NCBI RefSeq assembly: GCF_004365875.1
Contig: NZ_SODF01000003.1
Location: 295,763-359,762, forward strand
Direction of reading: 5' to 3'
Source: Kribbella kalugense
GTDB taxonomy: Bacteria; Actinomycetota; Actinomycetes; Propionibacteriales; Kribbellaceae
Length of the DNA stretch: 64,000 bases
Shown here one piece after another: positions 52,688 through 62,348 of this stretch (the stretch's first letter is position 1; each line of letters starts with the position of its first letter). The notes below the pieces were generated by a model. That model ran no database searches and was not told where the DNA came from. It worked only from the letters and a program-made list of their open reading frames with translations. The position numbers were made by a program, and so were the translations under genes.

Positions 52688-53167
52688 ATGGAGACGCGTG
52701 CGGGACTCGAGCGGATCAACGAACTCGGGCGGCGGGATCATTTCCTCGCCGTGGCCATCACCCAACGGCGGTCCGGCGAGCCGGCCGCGACGGTGGTGAA
52801 CGCCGGCGTACTCGACCATCCGTTGACCGGTGAGCCGGTCGTGGCGTTCGTCGCGCGAGGGCGGACCGCGAAGCTCACTCATCTGCGACGGACGCCGACG
52901 GCGACGCTGGTGTTCCGCGCGGGCTGGGAGTGGATCGGCGTCAGCGGATCGGTGGAGCTGACTGGGCCGGACGATCCGCTGCCAGGGATCGACGCGGAGC
53001 GGTTGCGGGTGTTGTTGCGCGACATCTACCAGGCGGCTGGCGGCGTACACCCGGACCTGGACGAATACGACCGCGAGATGATCGCGGACCGGCGTACGGC
53101 GGTGCTGATCAGGCCGGACCGTTTCATCAACAACCCGGCCGGTGGCGACCGCCAAGAGACCGAGTGA
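52688..53167 (+). CDS. PPOX-class (F420- or FMN-binding) oxidoreductase
   Basis: The 159-residue split-barrel protein has TVVNAGVLDHPLTGEPVVAF, RGRTAKLTHLRRTPTATLVF and a conserved C-terminal VLIRPDRF, as in TIGR03618/F420-dependent PPOX proteins of actinobacteria. It probably reduces a small substrate with F420H2, consistent with fbiA/fbiB in this genome. ATG 52688 is chosen from family length. Confidence 0.82.
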   Translation: METRAGLERINELGRRDHFLAVAITQRRSGEPAATVVNAGVLDHPLTGEPVVAFVARGRTAKLTHLRRTPTATLVFRAGWEWIGVSGSVELTGPDDPLPGIDAERLRVLLRDIYQAAGGVHPDLDEYDREMIADRRTAVLIRPDRFINNPAGGDRQETE

Positions 53168-53173
53168 AAGTCG

Positions 53174-53214
53174 GGACCGGTGCCGTCGGCAACTGTTGTC
53201 GAGGGCACCGGTCC
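53174..53214. terminator. Bidirectional hairpin terminator
   Basis: GGACCGGTGCC (53174-53184) pairs perfectly with 53204-53214 around a 19-nt loop. It lies between convergent genes ending at 53167 and 53223 and lacks a U-tract. Confidence 0.6.
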
Positions 53215-53222
53215 GGTAGTGC

Positions 53223-53891
53223 TCAGGCGGCCGGGGGCATCAGGACGGAGTCGATCAGGTAGACGGTGGCATTGGCGGTCTTCACGCCGCCGCAGATGAT
53301 GTTGGCGCCGTTGACCTTCATGGTGTCGCCGGAGCCGGTCACGGTGAGGTCCTGCTTCTCAACGGTCGGGTGCTTGCCGACCACCGAGGTCGGGTCGAGC
53401 TGGCCCGAAACCACGTGGTACGTAAGGATCTTCGTCAGCAGCGGCGCGTTGGTCTTGAGCGTGTTGACAGTCGCGGCGGGGACCTTCGCGAAGGCGGTGT
53501 CGACCGGCGCGAAGACGGTGAACTCGCCGCCGTTCAGGGTCGAGACGAGGTCGACCTTCGGGTTCAGCTTGCCGGAGACGGCCGCGACCAGGGTCTTCAG
53601 CAGCGGGTTGCCGGACGCGGCGGTGGCCAGCGGAGCAGCTGCCATGCCGTCGATGGAGCCGGCGCCGCTCGGGTTGGCCTTGGCGTAACCGGCACACCCT
53701 GGGCCCACCAGGCCGGCGGCTGCGTCGTCCATCGAGGCGGACGTGCTCGGAGTCTCGGCCGGCGCCGACGACGAGGTGCTCGTAGATGGGGAGCTGCTGG
53801 CCTTGGTGTCGTCAGAGCCGCAGGCCGCGGTAGCGAGGACGAGGGCCAGAGCGGTCGCGGCGAGGCTCGCGTGGACGATCTTTCGGGACAT
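53223..53891 (-). CDS. Fasciclin-domain lipoprotein (MPT70/MPT83-like)
   Basis: The 222-residue protein has a lipobox ([11 protein letters not shown]), a Ser/Thr/Pro linker and a C-terminal FAS1 domain (about residues 95-222) with [29 protein letters not shown] and [11 protein letters not shown]. It is anchored outside the membrane. In M. tuberculosis the FAS1 proteins MPT83 and MPT70 flank dipZ; here the fasciclin gene is divergent from dipZ, the same association. A SigK-like promoter precedes it. Confidence 0.92.
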   Translation of the reverse strand: MSRKIVHASLAATALALVLATAACGSDDTKASSSPSTSTSSSAPAETPSTSASMDDAAAGLVGPGCAGYAKANPSGAGSIDGMAAAPLATAASGNPLLKTLVAAVSGKLNPKVDLVSTLNGGEFTVFAPVDTAFAKVPAATVNTLKTNAPLLTKILTYHVVSGQLDPTSVVGKHPTVEKQDLTVTGSGDTMKVNGANIICGGVKTANATVYLIDSVLMPPAA

Positions 53892-53949
53892 GACGATCTC
53901 TTTCCGGATGGGATGACGTGAGCGCTGCGGCTCACCGTTGACATCCCTC

Positions 53950-53976
53950 ATTCGGGGCGGTCCGTCCGGCGGATGG
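53950..53976 (-). promoter_or_regulatory. SigK-like promoter of the fasciclin gene
   Basis: On the minus strand CCATCC (53976-53971), a 15-nt spacer and CCGAAT (53955-53950) match the mycobacterial SigK consensus as I recall it. It predicts a start near 53943, about 50 nt before the ATG. Confidence 0.6.
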
Positions 53977-53990
53977 GTCTGTCTTTCAAC

Positions 53991-54018
53991 CCATCCGTTG
54001 GGCTGTCCGGTGACGAAG
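53991..54018 (+). promoter_or_regulatory. Weaker SigK-like promoter of dipZ
   Basis: CCATCC (53991-53996), a 16-nt spacer and ACGAAG (54013-54018, 4 of 6 for CCGAAT) face the dipZ gene. Confidence 0.4.
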
Positions 54019-54055
54019 TACCGCCGGCAATACTTCCGCTGGATGGAGACTCTCG

Positions 54056-55804
54056 ATGATTACCCTGGCTCTGATCGGATTGCTCGGCGGCCTGATCACC
54101 GGCGTCTCGCCGTGTGTACTGCCGATGCTCCCGATCATCTTCTTCGCCGGAACGAACTCGCGCCCGTCTCGCCCCGCGACCGCGGACGGCGACGTACTGG
54201 TCGAGGAAGTCGAGGTCCGTACGCCGTCGCGTGACTTCCGGCCGCTGAAGATCATCGGGGGCATCGTCGTCAGTTTCAGCCTGTTCACACTGGCCGGCTC
54301 GGTCATCCTGTCCGCGCTGGGGTTGCCCGACGACTTTCTGCGGTGGGGCGGACTGACCATCCTCAGCCTGGTCGGACTCGGGCTCATCTTCCCGGCGCTC
54401 GGGCACTGGATCGAGAAGCCGTTCTACCGGCTCCCCAAGATCAACCGGAACAACAACGGTGCCTTCGTTCTCGGGCTCGGCCTCGGCACTCTCTACGTGC
54501 CGTGTGCAGGCCCGGTGCTCGCCGCGATCACAGTCGCCGGCGCTACCGGACACGTCGGCTGGCGGACCGTCGTACTGACGATCTCCTTCGCGATCGGTGC
54601 CGCGCTGCCGTTGCTGATCTTCGCGTCAGCCGGCTCCCGGATCTCGCAGCGGGTCAAGGCGTACCGCGATCATGCCCGCGGTTTCCGGATCGCGGGTGGC
54701 GTCGTGATGATCGCGCTGGCCGTTGCGCTGGCGTTCAACATCACCGACGTGATCCAGCGATCGCTGCCCAGCTACACCAGCGGGCTGGAGCAGAAAGTCG
54801 CCCAGAACAAGACCGTCCAGGGTGCACTCGCGCCGGCCATCGGTTCGGGCAGCGAGGAGTTGTCCAAGTGCACGCCCGGCGCGGCCGAGCTCGCGTCCTG
54901 CGGTCCGGCTCCGGAGATCCGGGGTACGCAGAAATGGTTCAACACCCCGGGCGGTACGCCGGTGACGTTGGCAAGCCTCAAGGGCAAGGTCGTCCTGGTC
55001 GACTTCTGGGCGTACTCGTGTATCAACTGCCAGCGCGCGACCCCACACCTGCTCGCCTGGGACAAGGCGTATCGCTCGCTGGGACTGGAGATCGTCGGGA
55101 TCCACTCACCGGAGTTCGCGTTCGAGAAGTCGGCCGGCAACCTGCAGTCGGCGATCAAGACCGAGGGGATCGCCTACCCGGTTGCTCAGGACAACAACCT
55201 CGCCACCTGGACGGCGTACCGGAACCAGTACTGGCCGGCGAAATACCTGGTCGATGCCGACGGCACGGTCCGATCGATCAAGTTCGGCGAAGGTGACTAC
55301 GGTCAGACCGAGGACCAGATCCGCCAGCTACTGAAGGCCGCGAACCCGTCGGTCAAGCTGCCCGCTCCGGTCGACGGCAGCGTCAAGGCCGACACGATCG
55401 GCGGCGACGGTACGACGCCCGAGACGTACCTGGCGTACTCCCGATCGGCGAACCTGAAGGGCACCGGCAAACTCACGCCGGACAAGACAGTTGCCTTCGG
55501 CCTCAATTCCGCCCAGCCGAACGACAGCTACAGCCTCGGCGGCAACTGGAAGGTCGGCACCCAGAGCGTCACCTCGACCGCCGGATCCCAAGCCAGGTTG
55601 AACTTCCAGGCCGCCAAGGTGTACCACGTCCTGTCCGGCCAAGGCACCGTCACGGTCTCGATCCCCGGCGAACCCGACAAGACCATCAAGGTCTCCGGCA
55701 CCCCCAACGCCTACCAGCTGGTCGACAAGACCACACCGGAACGCAAGACGATGACCCTGACCTACTCCCCCGGAATCTCCGCCTTCACCTTCAGCTTCGG
55801 ATAA
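54056..55804 (+). CDS. dipZ: DipZ: CcdA membrane domain fused to thioredoxin-like domain
   Basis: The 582-residue protein has a CcdA/DsbD-type membrane part (residues 1-240) with redox Cys in SPCVLPMLP and YVPCAGPVL, a TlpA/thioredoxin domain (about 290-430) with CxxC as YSCINCQRA, and a C-terminal domain of about 150 residues seen in DipZ, thought to be a beta-sandwich. It moves electrons across the membrane to reduce extracytoplasmic disulfides. It is divergent from the fasciclin gene, as in the mycobacterial SigK regulon. It ends 14 bp inside the next gene. Confidence 0.93.
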   Translation: MITLALIGLLGGLITGVSPCVLPMLPIIFFAGTNSRPSRPATADGDVLVEEVEVRTPSRDFRPLKIIGGIVVSFSLFTLAGSVILSALGLPDDFLRWGGLTILSLVGLGLIFPALGHWIEKPFYRLPKINRNNNGAFVLGLGLGTLYVPCAGPVLAAITVAGATGHVGWRTVVLTISFAIGAALPLLIFASAGSRISQRVKAYRDHARGFRIAGGVVMIALAVALAFNITDVIQRSLPSYTSGLEQKVAQNKTVQGALAPAIGSGSEELSKCTPGAAELASCGPAPEIRGTQKWFNTPGGTPVTLASLKGKVVLVDFWAYSCINCQRATPHLLAWDKAYRSLGLEIVGIHSPEFAFEKSAGNLQSAIKTEGIAYPVAQDNNLATWTAYRNQYWPAKYLVDADGTVRSIKFGEGDYGQTEDQIRQLLKAANPSVKLPAPVDGSVKADTIGGDGTTPETYLAYSRSANLKGTGKLTPDKTVAFGLNSAQPNDSYSLGGNWKVGTQSVTSTAGSQARLNFQAAKVYHVLSGQGTVTVSIPGEPDKTIKVSGTPNAYQLVDKTTPERKTMTLTYSPGISAFTFSFG

Positions 55805-56264
55805 CAGCCGCGGCCGCCGGGCCGTTCGCGCGACCGGGCGTCAGCATCACCACGAGCGCGCCGGTGACGAGGTAGATCACTTGCAGGAAGTGGAATCCAC
55901 GGATCGAGGCCAGTTCTCCGATGATCCAGAACACCATGATGGTCCCGGCGACGATGCCGGCGAGTTGCCGGCCGTCAGTGCGCTTGACCAGAGCGGTGGC
56001 CGCGATCAGCGACGTACCGCCGACCAGGGCCATCAGGATCACACCGGGGAAGTAGTTGCTGGGGAAGTCGGTATGCCGGACCCAGGAAGCCTGCTCGGGG
56101 ATCCATTCCATCATCAGCGCGAGCCCTCCGGCCACGGCGCTGACGCCGTTGAACAGCAGCAGCCCGAGCAAGACCTTGTTCTGCCGGCCCATTCGTGCCG
56201 AGAGCGGCAGCACACCGCCGAGATGCCGATCAGCCACCATGACGATCCCCTCCAGCCCCAGCAT
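55791..56264 (-). CDS. Small four-helix membrane protein of unknown function
   Basis: The 157-residue protein has four hydrophobic stretches (VLLGLLLFNGVSAVAGGLAL, GVILMALVGGTSLIAATALV and others) and no recognised family motif. The true start is uncertain: ATG 56264, 56240 or 56192 are possible. It converges on dipZ with a 14-bp overlap. Confidence 0.7.
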   Translation of the reverse strand: MLGLEGIVMVADRHLGGVLPLSARMGRQNKVLLGLLLFNGVSAVAGGLALMMEWIPEQASWVRHTDFPSNYFPGVILMALVGGTSLIAATALVKRTDGRQLAGIVAGTIMVFWIIGELASIRGFHFLQVIYLVTGALVVMLTPGRANGPAAAAVIRS

Positions 56265-56324
56265 GATCTGCTGCGAGGACCGCCTTCAGGGTCTATCGGC
56301 CCCTTACGGCCGCCGTCGGTCCCC

Positions 56325-57044
56325 TTACTTCGCGGCGGCCTCGCGGATCAGACGTACTGCGTCCGGTGCGCCGCCGTCCCACGCCGGTCCGTGGCCGGGC
56401 AGCACCCAGGTGGCGTTCACGTCGCCCAGCCTGTCGAGTGACGCGATCGCCTGGCTCGGCTCGAGCGTGAACGGCGCCGGCTTCGGACCGGTCACACCGG
56501 TCAGCACGTTCCTCGTCGTGAACGTGTCGCCGAGGAACACTGCGTCGACAGCCGGAACATGCACCGCGACACTGCCCGGTGTGTGCCCAGGCGTGTGGAT
56601 GATCCGCGGTGCGCCGGGGATGTCGAGCACCTCGTCGTTCGCGACCGTCTGGAGACCGGTCGCGGGCGGGATCCGGAGTCCGCCGTGCCGTGCGGAGTAC
56701 CACAAGAAGCTCGCGAGCGGCCCCACCTTGACCGGGCCCCACCCGGAGTTCGGCTTCTTCACGTCCAGCCGGGCGCGCGGCGCGTCGGCCTCGTGAATGT
56801 ACGCCGCGATGCCCTTCTCGGCGTACAGCTTGGCGGCGAAGCCGATGTGGTCGGTGTCGCCGTGGGTCAGGATCAGCGCCCGCACGTCGTCCAGCGACAG
56901 TCCCAGCTCCTGCAACTCGGCCTGCAGCAACTTCCAATAGCCCGGCAGGCCCGCGTCGATCACGGTGACCCCGTCGCCGGTGACGACGAGGTAGCTGTTG
57001 ACGACGTCCGAACCGATCCGGTGCAACCCATCGGCGATCCTCAC
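56325..57044 (-). CDS. Metallo-beta-lactamase-fold hydrolase
   Basis: The 239-residue protein has the metal motif LTHGDTDHIG (HxxxDH with Gly and Asp), HTPGHTPGSV, FLGDTF and PGHGPAWDGG. Such proteins hydrolyse thioesters, lactones or similar bonds. It is divergent from a TetR gene across a 17-bp palindrome, so it is probably repressed by it. Confidence 0.9.
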   Translation of the reverse strand: MRIADGLHRIGSDVVNSYLVVTGDGVTVIDAGLPGYWKLLQAELQELGLSLDDVRALILTHGDTDHIGFAAKLYAEKGIAAYIHEADAPRARLDVKKPNSGWGPVKVGPLASFLWYSARHGGLRIPPATGLQTVANDEVLDIPGAPRIIHTPGHTPGSVAVHVPAVDAVFLGDTFTTRNVLTGVTGPKPAPFTLEPSQAIASLDRLGDVNATWVLPGHGPAWDGGAPDAVRLIREAAAK

Positions 57045-57088
57045 GACCTGCGCTCCTTCTTGTTCGTCCCACGCCGGCGCGCAGTGAT

Positions 57089-57105
57089 GGCTACACTATG
57101 TAGCC
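57089..57105. promoter_or_regulatory. TetR operator between MBL and TetR genes
   Basis: GGCTACA-CTA-TGTAGCC is a perfect 17-bp palindrome with a 3-nt centre, placed 45-50 bp from both divergent start codons. Confidence 0.7.
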
Positions 57106-57155
57106 TTGGCGCGAATGACAAGAGAAATCCTCAGAGAGAGCCAGAGGTGATCGCG

Positions 57156-57749
57156 ATGCCCGCCCCCGCAGTGACGTCCGAAGCCGCGATCGTGGCGTCC
57201 GCTCGTCAGCTGCTCGAGGAGCGCGGCGCAGCCGCCCTGACCATGCGCGCCATCGCGGCCGAGGTCGGCGTCAAAGGTCCCTCGCTCTACAAACGGGTCC
57301 GGGATCGCTACCACGTGATCGGGCTCGTGCTCGACCAGGTGGCCGACGAGCTGACCGACCTCCTCGACGCCGCCGCCTCGACCGGTAGCCCGATGACCGA
57401 CCTGCGGGCGATGACCTCGGCCTACCGCCGGTTCGCGCTCGCGAACCCGGCAACCTACGGCCTGATGTTCACCTCCGACCCGCTCATCGGCGGTGCGGAG
57501 GCGCGGTCACAACGCTCGAGCACGACCCTGCTGGACCGGATGGAGGTGCTGGCGGGAGCTGACGACGCTCTGCCGTCAGCACGCATGCTCGTCGCCTGGG
57601 CGCACGGCTTCATCACCATGGAGCTCGCCGGCGCGTTCCGCCTCGGCGGCGACGTCGACGTCGCCTGGGACTTCGGCCTGTCGCGCGTGCTGACCGCCCT
57701 CGCAACCGGCGGCCATGAGCCTGCTGGGCACTCGACCAGGTCCAGCTGA
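57156..57749 (+). CDS. TetR-family regulator with WHG (TetR_C_13) domain
   Basis: The 197-residue protein has a TetR helix-turn-helix (ASARQLLEERGAAALTMRAIAAEVGVKGPSLY region, residues 10-50) and a C-terminal domain ending with AWAHGFITMEL, as in the WHG group. ATG 57156 is 8 nt from GAGG; GTG 57147 is also in frame. It probably represses the divergent MBL gene and itself. Confidence 0.9.
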   Translation: MPAPAVTSEAAIVASARQLLEERGAAALTMRAIAAEVGVKGPSLYKRVRDRYHVIGLVLDQVADELTDLLDAAASTGSPMTDLRAMTSAYRRFALANPATYGLMFTSDPLIGGAEARSQRSSTTLLDRMEVLAGADDALPSARMLVAWAHGFITMELAGAFRLGGDVDVAWDFGLSRVLTALATGGHEPAGHSTRSS

Positions 57750-57774
57750 ACGGGAGCTGATACAACCAGCTGTC

Positions 57775-58701
57775 ATGGAGACCGTTGAGTTGACCAAAGC
57801 CGGGATGACCGTGTCGCGGGTCGTGCTGGGGCTGATGCGGATCAAGAACCTCAGCGACGGCGAGATCCGGGAGCTGGTCGGCACGGCACGCGATGCCGGC
57901 GTGACGATGTTCGACCACGCCGACATCTACGGCGGTTCACACGGCTGCGAGCAGCGGTACGGCGACGCGCAGGCAGTCCCCGCATCCGAACGGGACCAGA
58001 TCAGGATCCAGTCCAAGGTCGGCATCCGGGCCGGATTCTTCGACTCCTCCCGCGAGCACATCCTCGCGAGCGTGGAGCAGTCGCTGGCCGCGCTGCGGAC
58101 GGAGTACCTGGACCTGCTGCTGATCCACCGGCCCGACACCCTGGTCGAGCCGGACGAGGTCGCGGCCGCGTTCGACGAGCTCCACACCAGCGGCAAGGTC
58201 GCGGCCTTCGGCGTCTCCAACCACACCCCCGGCCAGATCGAGCTGCTGGCCAAGTCGGTCCGGCAGCCGCTCGTCGTCAACCAGATGCAGTTCAGCCTCG
58301 CCAACGCCGCCCTCGTCGCCCAGGGCCTGGCCGCCAACATCACCGGCCTCGACCAGTCCGCCGACCGCGACCTCGGCGTACTCGACTACTCCCGCCTGAA
58401 CGACATCACCATCCAAACCTGGGGCTCCGTCCAGAAACCACCCCCAGGCGGAGTCTTCCTCGGCGACCAAGAGAACTACGGCGCACTCAACGACGCCCTG
58501 AACGACCTGGCCACCAAGTACGAAACCACCCCCGACGCAATCGCCATCGCCTGGATAGCCCGCCACCCCGCCAACATGCAGGTCGTCATCGGCACCACCA
58601 ACCCAACCCGAGTCCAGGACGCCGCCACCGGCGCAACCATCCGCCTAACCCGAGAAGAGTGGTACCACCTCTACACCGCGGCGGGTCACACGCTCCCGTA
58701 G
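57775..58701 (+). CDS. Aldo/keto reductase
   Basis: The 308-residue TIM barrel has the AKR tetrad: Asp and Tyr in FDHADIYGG, Lys in QSKVGI and His in LLIHRPD, with GVSNHTPGQIELL. It reduces carbonyls with NADPH. ATG 57775 lies 25 bp after the TetR stop, so the two may be co-transcribed. Codon use becomes visibly richer in CCC/ACC/CTC in the last third. Confidence 0.92.
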   Translation: METVELTKAGMTVSRVVLGLMRIKNLSDGEIRELVGTARDAGVTMFDHADIYGGSHGCEQRYGDAQAVPASERDQIRIQSKVGIRAGFFDSSREHILASVEQSLAALRTEYLDLLLIHRPDTLVEPDEVAAAFDELHTSGKVAAFGVSNHTPGQIELLAKSVRQPLVVNQMQFSLANAALVAQGLAANITGLDQSADRDLGVLDYSRLNDITIQTWGSVQKPPPGGVFLGDQENYGALNDALNDLATKYETTPDAIAIAWIARHPANMQVVIGTTNPTRVQDAATGATIRLTREEWYHLYTAAGHTLP

Positions 58702-58735
58702 CCAACAGCAGCTGCACGCCGAACCCGTTGTCGGC

Positions 58736-59314
58736 TCAGATGGCTTGGAGGGCGGCGTCGAGGGTGCGGTTCAGGTCGGCCGGATCGCTGCCGGTCTTGG
58801 CCAGCACGCTGGTGCCGATCACCGCGGCCAGCAGTGCGCCGGCCGAGTCGGCGGCCGGGCGGTTGCGGGAGGTGATCTCTCCGCCGGCCCGCCCACGTTC
58901 GATCGCGGACCGGAACGCCTTCTCGATCTGGCCGAACAACTCCTTGGCCACCGCGGCGACACCCTCGTCGGCGCTGCCGAGCTCGGCGACGGAGTTCACG
59001 ATCAGGCAGCCGAACCGGTGATCGCCGATGCCCGCCAGCGTCCGCATCGCCTCGCGCAATCTCGGCAGGACCGGTCCCGGCCCCTCGAGCCCTTCGGTCA
59101 GCGCAGCGACGCGCTTCGCGCTGTACCGGCGCAGCGACAGTTCGAACAGGTGATGCTTGCTCTTGAAGGTGTTGTAGAGGCTGCCTTTGCCGATGCCGAG
59201 CTCGTCGACCAGGTTCTGCGGGGTGGTCGCGGCGAACCCTTGCCGCCAGAACACCTCGACCGCCTTGTCGACGACCTCCTCGGCCTCGAACTTCATCGGC
59301 CTACCCCTTGCCAT
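58736..59314 (-). CDS. TetR-family regulator
   Basis: The 192-residue protein has a start typical of the group (ARGRPMKFEAEEVVDKAVEVFW), a helix-turn-helix (TTPQNLVDELGIGKGSLYNTF) and a conserved Cys in FGCLIVNS seen in related AcrR-like members. ATG 59314. Divergent from the endonuclease IV gene; targets unknown. Confidence 0.9.
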   Translation of the reverse strand: MARGRPMKFEAEEVVDKAVEVFWRQGFAATTPQNLVDELGIGKGSLYNTFKSKHHLFELSLRRYSAKRVAALTEGLEGPGPVLPRLREAMRTLAGIGDHRFGCLIVNSVAELGSADEGVAAVAKELFGQIEKAFRSAIERGRAGGEITSRNRPAADSAGALLAAVIGTSVLAKTGSDPADLNRTLDAALQAI

Positions 59315-59373
59315 ACCGCCACGGTAGAGACTTGTGTACCCTGAAGTCAATAAGTCGAAACGGGAGGGTGACG

Positions 59374-60237
59374 GTGTCGCTGATCGGTTCTCATGTCGCC
59401 GTGGCCGGTGGTCTGGTGAAGGTCGGGCTCGGCGAGGCGAGCGAGATCGGCGCCGAGATCATTCAGCTGTTCGCTGGGAATCCGCGCAGCTGGGCGCAAC
59501 GGGCGCCCGACCCGGCCGCTGATGAGGCATTTCGGGCGGCCTGTGCCGATCGGCAGCTGCCGGTCGTCATGCACGCGGCCCACCTGATCAATCTCGGCTC
59601 ACCCTCGGAGCTGGTCCTGGCTCGATCACTGGCCGCCCTCGAGACGACCTTTCAGCGAGCGACCGAGATCGGCGCGGAGGCAGTCGTGGTCCACGCCGGG
59701 TCGCTGGTCGCCAGAGGTCGCCGTACGGCGGTGCTCGCCGGCCTGCACGATCTGGTCGCACCCATCGTCGACCGCGCCGCGTCGAGCGTGCGACTGTTGA
59801 TCGAGCCAACCTCCGGTGCCGGTGAGGCGATGGCCTCCACGATCGACAGCACCATCCAGTACATGCTCGCGCTGGACGACGAGCGGATCGGGCTGTGCCT
59901 GGACACCTGCCACCTGCATGCCGCCGGCGAGGACATGATCGATCCGGTCGCGATCGCGCGGGCGGTCGGCAAGATCTCCGCCGCTCTCGGCCCGGATCGG
60001 ATCGGCCTGATCCACGTCAACGACAGCCGCGATCCAGCCGGGTCCCACCGCGACCGCCACGAGTCGATCGGCCGCGGCACGATCGGCCCGGCCGGAGCCG
60101 AAGCACTACTGTCGACGACCGCCTTGCGCGGCGTCCCCTTGCTCGTCGAGACCCCGACCCACAGCCGCGATGTAGCCCTGCTCAAGAACCTCCGAGCCGC
60201 CGGTCAGACATCCTCGGGCGACCCGATCCCAGCCTGA
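59374..60237 (+). CDS. nfo: Apurinic/apyrimidinic endonuclease IV
   Basis: The 287-residue TIM barrel shows the tri-metal site of endonuclease IV: His in MHAAHLIN, VVHAGS, Glu in LIEPTSGAGE, CLDTCHLHAAG and HVNDSRDPAGSHRDRHESIG. It cuts DNA 5' of abasic sites in base-excision repair. GTG 59374 lies 6 nt after GGGAGG; GTG 59368 is less well spaced. Confidence 0.93.
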   Translation: MSLIGSHVAVAGGLVKVGLGEASEIGAEIIQLFAGNPRSWAQRAPDPAADEAFRAACADRQLPVVMHAAHLINLGSPSELVLARSLAALETTFQRATEIGAEAVVVHAGSLVARGRRTAVLAGLHDLVAPIVDRAASSVRLLIEPTSGAGEAMASTIDSTIQYMLALDDERIGLCLDTCHLHAAGEDMIDPVAIARAVGKISAALGPDRIGLIHVNDSRDPAGSHRDRHESIGRGTIGPAGAEALLSTTALRGVPLLVETPTHSRDVALLKNLRAAGQTSSGDPIPA

Positions 60238-60265
60238 CGATCAGAGCCAGTGGGGTTGTAGTTGG

Positions 60266-61018
60266 TTATTCCGTGAACTTCTCGTGCGCGGCCATCGCCG
60301 CACCGACGATGCCGGCGTTGTTGAGCAGCTGAGCCGGCTTCACCGGGGTGGAGATCTCCAGCAGCGGCACCCACTTGTCGGCGTGCTTGCTGATCCCGCC
60401 GCCAACCACGAACAGGTCGGGGGTGAACAGGTTCTCCACGTGCCGAAGGTATCGCTGCACCCGCTTGGCCCACTGTTTGAACGACAAGCCCTCGCTGTCC
60501 TTCGCCGCCGAGGAGGCCTTCTTCTCCGCGTCGTACCCGTCCAGCTCGAGGTGACCGAGTTCGGTGTTGGGCACGAGCCGGCCGTCGAGCAGCAGTGCGC
60601 TGCCGATGCCGGTGCCGAAGGTGAGCAGGATGACCACGCCGTCGACGCCCTTGGCCGCGCCGAACCGGGCCTCGGCGATGCCGGCCGCGTCGGCGTCGTT
60701 GAGCACCGTGACGTCGCAGTGGGTGATGTCGGTGAAAACCTTGTCGACGTCGGTCCCGATCCAGCTCTTGTCGACGTTCGCTGCGGTCTTGGCCACCCCG
60801 TTCTTGATCACGGCCGGGAACGTCGCACCAAGCTCACCGGTCCACCCCGCCTCCTTGACCAGCCGGGCCACGACCTCGGCGACGGGCTCTGGGGTGGACG
60901 GGTCGGGCGTCAGGTACTTCACCCGCTCCGTGGCCAAGTCGCCCGTCTCCAGGTCGACGACGGCGCCCTTGATCCCGCTGCCGCCGATGTCGACCCCGAA
61001 AGCGGTCGACGTCCTCAT
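60266..61018 (-). CDS. ppgK: Polyphosphate glucokinase
   Basis: The 250-residue ROK-fold kinase has the phosphate loop GVDIGGSGIKGAVVD, catalytic Asp in LNDADAAG, TFGTGIGSALLLDG and ELGHLELDG. Actinobacterial PPGK phosphorylates glucose with polyphosphate or ATP. ATG 61018. Confidence 0.93.
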   Translation of the reverse strand: MRTSTAFGVDIGGSGIKGAVVDLETGDLATERVKYLTPDPSTPEPVAEVVARLVKEAGWTGELGATFPAVIKNGVAKTAANVDKSWIGTDVDKVFTDITHCDVTVLNDADAAGIAEARFGAAKGVDGVVILLTFGTGIGSALLLDGRLVPNTELGHLELDGYDAEKKASSAAKDSEGLSFKQWAKRVQRYLRHVENLFTPDLFVVGGGISKHADKWVPLLEISTPVKPAQLLNNAGIVGAAMAAHEKFTE

Positions 61019-61103
61019 CGTAGGCACCTGATCTCTCCTCTCGCCCGCAGTTGGAACGCGCAGCACGGCGACGAAGGAGCCGCGCGTAGCACCGCGCGGG
61101 CTG

Positions 61104-62267
61104 TTAGTTCAGGCCCTTCAGCAGCTGCCTCGCCATGACGATGCGTTGGACCTGGTTGGTGCCTTCGTAGATTTGGGTGATTTTGGCGTCTCGCATCATG
61201 CGTTCGACTGGGTAGTCGTGGGTGTACCCGTAGCCCCCGAGCAGTTGTACTGCGTCGGTCGTTACGGCCATCGCCACGTCGGAGGCGAAGCACTTCGCTG
61301 CGGCCCCGAAGTACGTGAGGTCGGAGTCACCGCGCTCAGAGCGAGCGGCCGCCGCGTACGTGAGCTGCCGAGCCGCCTCGATCTTCATGCCCATGTCGGC
61401 GAGCATGAACTGCAGGCCCTGGAACTCCGCGATCGCCTTGCCGAACTGCTTGCGCTCCTTGACGTACCCGAGCGCGTAGTCGAGCGCCCCCTGCGCGATC
61501 CCGAGCGCCTGCGCCGCGATCGTCACCCGAGTGTGGTCCAGCGTCGCCATCGCCGTACCGAAGCCGGTTCCAGGGTCCCCGATCAGACGTGAAGCCGGGA
61601 TCCGGACGTTGTCGAAGTACACCTCGCGCGTCGGCGAACCCTTGATGCCGAGCTTCTTCTCCGGTGCACCGAAGGACACGCCGTCATCGGACTTCTCGAC
61701 CACGAAGGCCGAAATCCCCTTCGATCGCGCTGAAGGATCCGTCACCGCGAAGACCGTGTAGAAGTCCGAAACCCCGGCGTTGGTGATCCACCGCTTGACG
61801 CCGTTCAGCACGTAATCCGAGCCGTCAGCCACAGCCCGCGTCTTCATCGAGGCCGCGTCCGAACCCGCCTCCGGCTCGGACAGGCAGTAGGAGAACATCG
61901 AGTCACCCGCCGCGACCGGCGGCAGGTAGCGCTGCTTGACCTCTTCCGAGCCGGACAGCAGCAGCGGCAGTGAGCCGAGCTTGTTCACGGCCGGGATCAG
62001 CGAGGTCGAGGCGCAGGCCCGGGCGACCTCCTCGATCACGATCACCGTCGCGAGCGCGTCCGCGCCGGCGCCGCCGTACTGCTCCGGGATGTGCGGCGCG
62101 TGGAAGTCCGAGGCCTTCAGCGCGTCGTACGACGCCTTCGGGAACTCGGCCAGCTCGTCGACGTCCCCCGCGTGCGGGGCCACCTTGGCATCGCAGACGT
62201 CGCGAACGGCCTCGCGGATCGCCTCGTGCTCCTCCGACAGCGCGTACAGCTCGAATGAGTTACTCAC
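61104..62267 (-). CDS. Acyl-CoA dehydrogenase
   Basis: The 387-residue flavoenzyme has SYCLSEPEAGSDAASM, WITNAG, the FAD-binding RKQFGKAIAEFQ and QLLGGYGYTHDYPVERMMRDAKITQIYEGT with the catalytic Glu. It oxidises acyl-CoA to enoyl-CoA; chain specificity is not clear. Start GTG 62267. Upstream, GTACGACG (62278-62285) and CGTCGTAC (62306-62313) form an inverted repeat that may be an operator. Confidence 0.94.
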   Translation of the reverse strand: MSNSFELYALSEEHEAIREAVRDVCDAKVAPHAGDVDELAEFPKASYDALKASDFHAPHIPEQYGGAGADALATVIVIEEVARACASTSLIPAVNKLGSLPLLLSGSEEVKQRYLPPVAAGDSMFSYCLSEPEAGSDAASMKTRAVADGSDYVLNGVKRWITNAGVSDFYTVFAVTDPSARSKGISAFVVEKSDDGVSFGAPEKKLGIKGSPTREVYFDNVRIPASRLIGDPGTGFGTAMATLDHTRVTIAAQALGIAQGALDYALGYVKERKQFGKAIAEFQGLQFMLADMGMKIEAARQLTYAAAARSERGDSDLTYFGAAAKCFASDVAMAVTTDAVQLLGGYGYTHDYPVERMMRDAKITQIYEGTNQVQRIVMARQLLKGLN

Positions 62268-62348
62268 GAGTCACACAGTACGACGAACATTCCGCGAACG
62301 GAGGACGTCGTACGCCGAAAGTGAGCAAGAGCGCACTCTCCAGACATG

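Noticed and set aside
61080-61099. Hairpin CCGCGCG/CGCGCGG as terminator of the acyl-CoA dehydrogenase gene
   Set aside because: The stem is only 7 bp and no U-rich stretch follows on the minus strand.
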